In this document: positions 7,394 to 12,023 of the stretch, piece by piece | How the letters are laid out: each line of letters opens with the position of its first letter | Numbering within the stretch: the stretch's first letter is position 1 | Source: Candidatus Hodarchaeota archaeon | GTDB taxonomy: Archaea; Asgardarchaeota; Heimdallarchaeia; Hodarchaeales; Hodarchaeaceae | DNA: 12,023 nt | Assembly (NCBI GenBank): GCA_016839665.1 | Contig: JAEOTU010000263.1 | Location: forward strand, 1-12,023 | Direction: 5' to 3' | The notes under the pieces: generated by a model | The model's database searches: none | Seen by the model: only the letters and a program-made list of their open reading frames with translations | Told to the model about the DNA's origin: nothing | Made by a program: the position numbers and the translations under genes

Positions 7394-9535
7394 TCATAAA
7401 GAGCGGGATACTAAGTCATAACACGATTCCCAAATCTCATTTTGAGCAAGAATATCCCCTGAATGAGATGTTACCTGGTATTGAGAATCTAATTCAAGTA
7501 GAATACCGAAGTAAATGGCTAGGTAATCGTAATCCAAGACTTTAATATGTGCTTTCTTGAATAAATCTAATCTTGTTTTACTCTGTTGAAAGAAAATTTC
7601 CTTAAATTTCTCTAAAGAAATAGTTAATTGTTGCATTTTACTTGGTCGACAAACAATTATCAAATCAAAAGCGATAGCCTTCTTTCTTTGAATATTCAAA
7701 ACATTACGAGCTTCACTCGGAATTGTGTATGTTTTTACAACTTGGAATCCAGATCTTAATATAACATCAGCCAAGTTAAACCACGTTTGTTTGTCAGAGT
7801 GGTGAAAGGTAAAAACTAAAAGTCCATTTGCCTTAAGATTGACTTTTGTTGCTTTAAAAATCCTAATTAACTTTTCATAATAGTTTAATGGACGATCTTG
7901 GGCTATAATAGCTTCTGCATCTTTTGGTGTTTCTTTTGGTGAAAACCATTGATATCTATCTTTAAGTACTAAACGAAGCCAGACATAGAAAAAATCTGAC
8001 AACTCAGAATAGTTTACATTATCAGCGTACGGGGGATCCGAAACAATAAGATCAACAGACAAAGGAATCTTCTCAAATTCCTCCGAATCTTGACAGAGTA
8101 ACAATAAATTAGTTTCATCTAATAGAAAAGGGCCGTTAGGCTCAGTTATTATTCTTCCATCAATTTTTCCAGAAAAAGATTTAGTTTTCCTGACTTTTCC
8201 ATTCGCTGTTTTGACTCGTCTATAATTATAGGGAGCTTGATTATACTCCTTTCCTTTCAGCAGGCGTTTAAGGCATTTCGACCAAGTTCCTCTTCCATAC
8301 TTCGTTCCCCAAACATTGTTTTCAGCGTATGTAGAGAGTGGGTGAAAGTCATGTCTTGCAAAGATGCCCTCTACTTTCTGACCTTTTGGAGAATATCTTG
8401 TAAAGATGTTATTATGGTTTAAAAGATTAATAAAGGCGGCCAATAACATTTCTTGACAATTAATATTCGAAATCTCTCGAATATAATCTAGAATTAATGC
8501 AAGAGCTAATAATTGTCGACTATTGAATAATTCTACCCATTTTTTGTAATTATGATTGTGAAGAGTCTTAGTAGCTATTCCTGACGGGATTAACTCTCTT
8601 GGCCACGAAAAATTAGCTGAAGAACGGTTCCATTGGTCTTCTGCTTCATTAAAAAGATCTAAATCGGCTTGGGATACTCCCTTCACAAATTTATACCTTG
8701 TTGTTCTAAGAGGAGATTCGATATCATCGTTATCAGCACAATTTGAGCAAAAACCCTCTATAGCGAATAAATTACTTTTTAGAATTTGTTGGCTCGATTT
8801 AAGAAAGTCAAGAATATTCGTTGTATTACCACAGCTTGAGCACTTACAAGTATTGCGTCCCACACGATTCCCAATTTTAGGATTAAATTGAAAAAAACAA
8901 TGTGGGCAGCTTACTAAAGGTGAGATAGAATTTAAATTTGAGATATCAAAAACAGTTTCACAGGAAGGACATAATACCGAGGATATTTTATTTTTTACAG
9001 CCACAATAAAATTTCTAAATAATGGAATTTCGTTTTCACACGTCTTACAGGGTATTAATTTGACCCAATGTGAATAAATAATATCAGCTTGGGAATAGCA
9101 AATTGGACATTCAGTTGAATACCATTTTTTAATTTGAGGCTTGATTTTTTCTTCGCAATCAAGAATTATCTTCTTGAGTTCCTTTAGATCAATCAATTCA
9201 GCTTCAGTTTTAGTAATAAACCAAGCGATAGGGTTGATATCAATACCAATGCAATTTAAACCTAATCGCAAGCCTTCAATGACGGTTGTTCCTCCACCCA
9301 TAAAAGGATCTAATACTGTAATATTGGAGAAATCATGCTCAGTATAAAAATTACTCATGAGATCAGACGAGGATGGAAGAATAGACCCCAATAAAATTGC
9401 TCGAAAAGTTGAAGAGGAACGTCTAGCAAACCACTTGGAAATTTGATAGATTGGTTTATAGCTACTTCGTTCAGGGATTGCTAACTCACTTATCTCACGA
9501 ATGGGAAACTTCTCTTCAATTAATCGAGAATCCAT
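7394..9535 (-). CDS. DUF1156/COG1743-like adenine-specific DNA methylase with three zinc ribbons
   Basis: A 713-residue methylase. The N terminus (5-40: LIEEKFP, then SKWFARR) resembles the DUF1156 segment found ahead of COG1743 methylases, although the common WWARRPL is WFARRSS here. Motif I is LDPFMGGGTT (75-84), followed by GIDINP (97-102). Motif IV, SDPPYADNV (499-507), comes more than 400 residues later, giving an I-recognition-IV (alpha-like) order. Between them lie three CxxC-pair zinc ribbons: C143/C146 with C163/C166, C189/C192 with C210/C213, and C232/C235 with C263/C266 (C230 is a spare). These probably bind DNA or stabilise the recognition domain. DPPY indicates adenine N6 methylation. 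Related enzymes occur in defence loci, including class 1 DISARM, but no DISARM partner is seen here. The ATG at 9533-9535 lies 15 bases after the HAD phosphatase stop, and the next methylase starts 13 bases after this gene ends, so it is the middle of an operon. Confidence 0.85.
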   Translation of the reverse strand: MDSRLIEEKFPIREISELAIPERSSYKPIYQISKWFARRSSSTFRAILLGSILPSSSDLMSNFYTEHDFSNITVLDPFMGGGTTVIEGLRLGLNCIGIDINPIAWFITKTEAELIDLKELKKIILDCEEKIKPQIKKWYSTECPICYSQADIIYSHWVKLIPCKTCENEIPLFRNFIVAVKNKISSVLCPSCETVFDISNLNSISPLVSCPHCFFQFNPKIGNRVGRNTCKCSSCGNTTNILDFLKSSQQILKSNLFAIEGFCSNCADNDDIESPLRTTRYKFVKGVSQADLDLFNEAEDQWNRSSANFSWPRELIPSGIATKTLHNHNYKKWVELFNSRQLLALALILDYIREISNINCQEMLLAAFINLLNHNNIFTRYSPKGQKVEGIFARHDFHPLSTYAENNVWGTKYGRGTWSKCLKRLLKGKEYNQAPYNYRRVKTANGKVRKTKSFSGKIDGRIITEPNGPFLLDETNLLLLCQDSEEFEKIPLSVDLIVSDPPYADNVNYSELSDFFYVWLRLVLKDRYQWFSPKETPKDAEAIIAQDRPLNYYEKLIRIFKATKVNLKANGLLVFTFHHSDKQTWFNLADVILRSGFQVVKTYTIPSEARNVLNIQRKKAIAFDLIIVCRPSKMQQLTISLEKFKEIFFQQSKTRLDLFKKAHIKVLDYDYLAIYFGILLELDSQYQVTSHSGDILAQNEIWESCYDLVSRSL

Positions 9536-9550
9536 ATAACCTGACCTTTC

Positions 9551-10183
9551 TCATGAAAATACAAAGTCTATAAACTCTTGGGGGGTTTTAAAAATATAAT
9601 CTGGCCCACTATCTAAAAGTTTCTGAGTTTCTACTGCTCCCCAAAGCGCGGCAGCGGTCTTAATACCTGCAGTTTTACCTGCAATAATATCGAGATGACT
9701 ATCGCCAAGGAAAAGCGTCTCATTTTTATTCAAAAATAACGAACTTATAATCTGGTATAATGCATCAGGATATGGTTTTGAGCGAACAACATCACTTCCA
9801 GTCATTATGAGATCAAAAAATTCAGATATTCCGAGCTTTTCAAGGGTAATTGCCATGGTAGTTCTACTTTTGCCTGTAAAGATGGTGACATAAGGAACTT
9901 TGTTCTTTATATCGTTTAATTGCTCTTTAGTGAAAAATCCTGTTGTATCATGATGATCTCTGTATTCTTGAAGGAATTCCTCCCAAGCAGGTTTAACTTT
10001 ATCAGGAGGAAATACCTTTCGGAAGATTTCATCACCAGGTGGACCCCAAAGAGCGAGAACCTCTTGTTTCGACATTATTTTACCAAGGTATCGTTCAACT
10101 ATTCCTTGAAATAAACGAATAATGACTTCAGTATTGCCTATCAGAGTACCGTCAACATCAAAAACGAGACATTGGATTTTCAT
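9551..10183 (-). CDS. HAD-superfamily phosphatase (phosphoglycolate phosphatase-like)
   Basis: A cytosolic hydrolase of 210 residues with all four HAD motifs: DVDGT (9-13, nucleophile Asp9 and acid Asp11), Thr103 in FTGKS, Lys136 in SKPYPD, and GDSHLD (160-165) for magnesium binding. An alpha-helical cap (about 17-90) between motif I and the core fits the subfamily that contains phosphoglycolate phosphatases, beta-phosphoglucomutases and pyrophosphatase-like enzymes. The real substrate cannot be told from sequence; small phosphate esters such as phosphoglycolate or a nucleotide are typical. ATG at 10181-10183 is the start. It heads the minus-strand cluster, 15 bases ahead of the DUF1156-like methylase, so cotranscription is likely, but whether it takes part in DNA modification or repair (phosphoglycolate arises from damaged DNA ends) is speculation. 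It is divergent from the SPPYW methyltransferase gene. Confidence 0.88.
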   Translation of the reverse strand: MKIQCLVFDVDGTLIGNTEVIIRLFQGIVERYLGKIMSKQEVLALWGPPGDEIFRKVFPPDKVKPAWEEFLQEYRDHHDTTGFFTKEQLNDIKNKVPYVTIFTGKSRTTMAITLEKLGISEFFDLIMTGSDVVRSKPYPDALYQIISSLFLNKNETLFLGDSHLDIIAGKTAGIKTAAALWGAVETQKLLDSGPDYIFKTPQEFIDFVFS

Positions 10184-10210
10184 ACTAATTGGGAAATGAA
10201 AATTTAATCA

Positions 10211-10228
10211 GTTTAAATCTTTTTAAAC
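10211..10228. promoter_or_regulatory. Inverted repeat carrying TATA-like boxes for two divergent genes
   Basis: GTTTAAATCTTTTTAAAC has two perfect 7-base arms (GTTTAAA and TTTAAAC) around a 4-base centre. Each strand carries a TTTAAA box. On the minus strand, transcription about 25 bases away would start near 10197-10200, shortly before the phosphatase ATG at 10183. On the plus strand it would start near 10238-10242, before the methyltransferase ATG at 10259. The whole divergent gap is only about 75 bases, so the two promoters must overlap here. The repeat may simply reflect two back-to-back TATA boxes, or it may also be an operator that coordinates the two transcripts. Confidence 0.45.
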
Positions 10229-10258
10229 AAGACCCCACTTGAATTATCACGGTTGGAA

Positions 10259-11059
10259 ATGGACGAAGAGCCACAAATTGATCCCCGAAACAAGCTCAAT
10301 GCTCTTACAGGACGGGAATGGATTCGTTTTACAAAATCATGGTTTATTGCGGATGGAAAACCAAGTGATATTTCTCATGAAATAGACCTCCATCCTGCTT
10401 CGTTTCCTCCTCCAATGATTCGAGAATTCATTGAATTTTTCACTAAACCCGGGGAAAGTGTACTAGATCCTTTTGTGGGCACTGGATCGACGTTGGTTGC
10501 TTGTGATGAGTGTGGACGACAAGGAGTCGGGATAGAACTCTATGAGAAATACGTGAAAACGGTTCAAGCTCGTACCAATCTTCCTGTTCATCAAGGAGAT
10601 GCTCGAAAAATAGTCTCTACTTGGAAATCTAATGAATTGAACTTTTCTCTTTGCATCACAAGTCCACCGTATTGGCGCATATTGAAGAAAAAAAAGGATT
10701 ATAATCAACAAAAACGGTTACAAAAAGGATTAGACCTTCAATATGGGGAACATCCCAAGGACTTCGGAATGATTGAGGATCAAGAAACTTTCCTCTCTGA
10801 ACTGGTCAATTTTTTTAAGCAGGTTAAAGATCTTCTCCAAGCACGAGGACATTTGGTGATTTTTGTTCAAAATATTCGTGATAAGGGGGAAATCAATCCA
10901 TTAGCTTTTGAGTTGGCTCTTAAATTAAATGAGGACTATAAATTCTTGGGGGAACGTATCTGGCTACAGAATCAAAAAACATTACGCCCCTATGGGTATC
11001 CTTATTCGTTTGTTTCAAACGTCCACCACCATTATGCCCTGATTTTCCAAAGAAGGTGA
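10259..11059 (+). CDS. DNA methyltransferase with SPPYW motif (probably N4-cytosine)
   Basis: A 266-residue methyltransferase from the ATG at 10259; the frame also offers TTG two codons earlier at 10253. A conserved leader (WIRFTKSWF, 21-29, then LHPASFP, 44-50) precedes motif I LDPFVGTGST (69-78) and GVGIE (89-93), which bind AdoMet. The catalytic motif IV is TSPPYW (134-139). TSPPYW is the form most often linked to N4-methylcytosine enzymes, though some adenine enzymes share it. The order here is I then IV, unlike the beta-class methylase nearby. The remainder (about 140-266) would hold target recognition; GHLVIF (197-202) and HHHYALIF near the C terminus look like core beta strands of the fold. 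It stands alone on the plus strand, divergent from the phosphatase-led operon. It could be an orphan methylase or the fourth modification enzyme of the island; no matching nuclease lies next to it. Confidence 0.86.
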   Translation: MDEEPQIDPRNKLNALTGREWIRFTKSWFIADGKPSDISHEIDLHPASFPPPMIREFIEFFTKPGESVLDPFVGTGSTLVACDECGRQGVGIELYEKYVKTVQARTNLPVHQGDARKIVSTWKSNELNFSLCITSPPYWRILKKKKDYNQQKRLQKGLDLQYGEHPKDFGMIEDQETFLSELVNFFKQVKDLLQARGHLVIFVQNIRDKGEINPLAFELALKLNEDYKFLGERIWLQNQKTLRPYGYPYSFVSNVHHHYALIFQRR

Positions 11060-11146
11060 AATTGATAAAAAAAATAGGATTATCAGGATAATTCACCCAT
11101 TAAATGCAAAGACCTCCAGTATAATACAATTGGAAGTGCAAGTTAG

Positions 11147-12023
11147 ATGAGTCAAGAAAATCTCCTTTTCAAGAACAGTGATTTAGATATTGAAACAAGA
11201 GTTGATGATCTATTAAATCGTTTAACGATTGATGAAAAATTCAAATTACTGGCAGGAACACGATATTTCCAAACAAACTCGGTGAAGCGCTTGGGGGTAA
11301 AACCATTCAAAATGACAGATGGCCCCCTAGGTATTAGCAGACATTCGAGTTTATTTCGAAAAAACACAAGATTTCCTGGAGGAATTTGCATGGCTGCAAC
11401 TTGGAATCGAGACCTAGCAAATCAGTTTGGGGTTGCTGTGGGAGAAGAAGCTCGTGCAATTGGAAGACATGCTTTGTTGGCTCCTGGGATTAATATTGAT
11501 AGATCCCCATTAAACGGACGTACATTTGAATATTTCTCAGAAGACCCCTATTTAACCAAAGAAATCGCAATTCCTTATGTAAAAGGTATCCAAAATGAAC
11601 AGAGAATCGCAGCATGTATTAAGCATTATGTCGCTAACAACCAAGAAACAAATCGTTTTACTGTTTCAGCAGAGATGAGTGAACGAACTCTACATGAAAT
11701 TTACCTGAGAGCTTTTATGGATGTAATAAAGGAAGCGGATCCTTGGATGATTATGACATCCTATAATAAGGTTAATGATCAATATCCGTTCACAGATCAG
11801 GAGCTTTTAAAAGATCTAACATGGAATAACTGGAATTTTAGTGGTTTTATTGTTTCAGATTGGTGGGCTTTCACTCGAGCGGATCCGCCAGTCTCAGCTG
11901 AGGATTGCATCAAGGCTGGCATGTCTCTTGAGATGCCGAAAGCTGACATATTTCATCCTGATTTACTTCATAAAGCTTATTCTGAAGAGAAAATCGCGGA
12001 TGGGGATCTGAATGCTGTTTTAA
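11147..12023 (+). CDS. Glycoside hydrolase family 3 (beta-glucosidase-like), 3' end outside window
   Basis: The frame from ATG 11147 stays open to the last base (292 codons), so only the N-terminal TIM-barrel domain and its edge are seen. Diagnostic GH3 features are present: LNRLTIDEKFKLLAG (23-37), TDGPLG with Asp58 at the substrate site, LAPGINIDRSP (111-121), GRTFEYFSEDP (124-134), the conserved KH pair (Lys159-His160), and SDWW (237-240), whose Asp238 is the expected catalytic nucleophile. The enzyme would release terminal beta-linked glucose or a similar sugar from oligosaccharides or glycosides. The general acid/base lies in the missing part. There is no signal peptide, so it is probably cytosolic and acts on imported sugars. 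A TATA-like GTATAATA at 11119-11126 is about 25 bases from the ATG, compatible with a leaderless transcript. It appears metabolically unrelated to the methyltransferase island and may mark its right border. Confidence 0.92.
   Translation, partial: MSQENLLFKNSDLDIETRVDDLLNRLTIDEKFKLLAGTRYFQTNSVKRLGVKPFKMTDGPLGISRHSSLFRKNTRFPGGICMAATWNRDLANQFGVAVGEEARAIGRHALLAPGINIDRSPLNGRTFEYFSEDPYLTKEIAIPYVKGIQNEQRIAACIKHYVANNQETNRFTVSAEMSERTLHEIYLRAFMDVIKEADPWMIMTSYNKVNDQYPFTDQELLKDLTWNNWNFSGFIVSDWWAFTRADPPVSAEDCIKAGMSLEMPKADIFHPDLLHKAYSEEKIADGDLNAVL

Noticed and set aside
901..11059. Assignment to BREX or DISARM
   Set aside because: No PglZ, BrxC, BrxL, DrmA, DrmB or DrmC-like protein is present; the helicase is SF1 of the Dna2/Upf1 type and the Eco57I-like methylase is far shorter than PglX.

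Overview
This is an AT-rich window, probably archaeal. Several start codons lack a convincing Shine-Dalgarno sequence, TATA-like boxes sit 20 to 50 bases upstream of some genes, and the gene families (an archaeal-type thioredoxin reductase, zinc-ribbon DNA methylases, a Dna2/Upf1-like nuclease-helicase) fit an archaeon. A RING-like zinc finger fused to a Dna2/Upf1-type helicase has a eukaryotic flavour and makes an Asgard-type archaeon plausible. That placement is inference; there is no rRNA or other marker gene here. I see no tRNA, rRNA, CRISPR array, IS element or integrase, and no gap over 300 bases without a gene.

Layout. (1) Positions 1-696, minus strand: two small membrane-protein genes, a DUF2085-like protein cut by the window edge and a YdjM/DUF457-like putative metal-dependent hydrolase. 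(2) Positions 697-900: a divergent intergenic region holding a perfect 17-base palindrome. (3) Positions 901-5603, plus strand: a 975-residue protein with a Cas4/RecB-like Fe-S nuclease, a Dna2/Upf1-like SF1 helicase and a C-terminal RING-like finger, followed after 23 bases by a TaqI/Eco57I-like N6-adenine DNA methyltransferase. (4) Positions 5620-10183, minus strand, converging on that pair: in transcription order a HAD phosphatase, a DUF1156/COG1743-like zinc-ribbon DNA methylase, a beta-class DNA methyltransferase and a thioredoxin reductase, spaced 15, 13 and 51 bases apart. (5) Positions 10184-10258: a short divergent promoter region built on an inverted repeat. (6) Positions 10259-11059, plus strand: a fourth DNA methyltransferase (SPPYW type). 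(7) Position 11147 to the end: the 5' part of a glycoside hydrolase family 3 gene.

The most interesting part is 901-11059. Four unrelated DNA methyltransferases, with different motif orders and probably different target sites, lie within about 7 kb beside a multidomain nuclease-helicase, and no recognisable dedicated restriction endonuclease is present. This does not match BREX, DISARM or a standard restriction-modification operon. A reasonable hypothesis is an archaeal DNA modification/defence island in which the nuclease-helicase is the effector that acts on unmodified DNA, possibly with a RING-linked regulatory or ubiquitin-like step. Nothing in the window proves this. The phosphatase, thioredoxin reductase and flanking genes may be ordinary neighbours.
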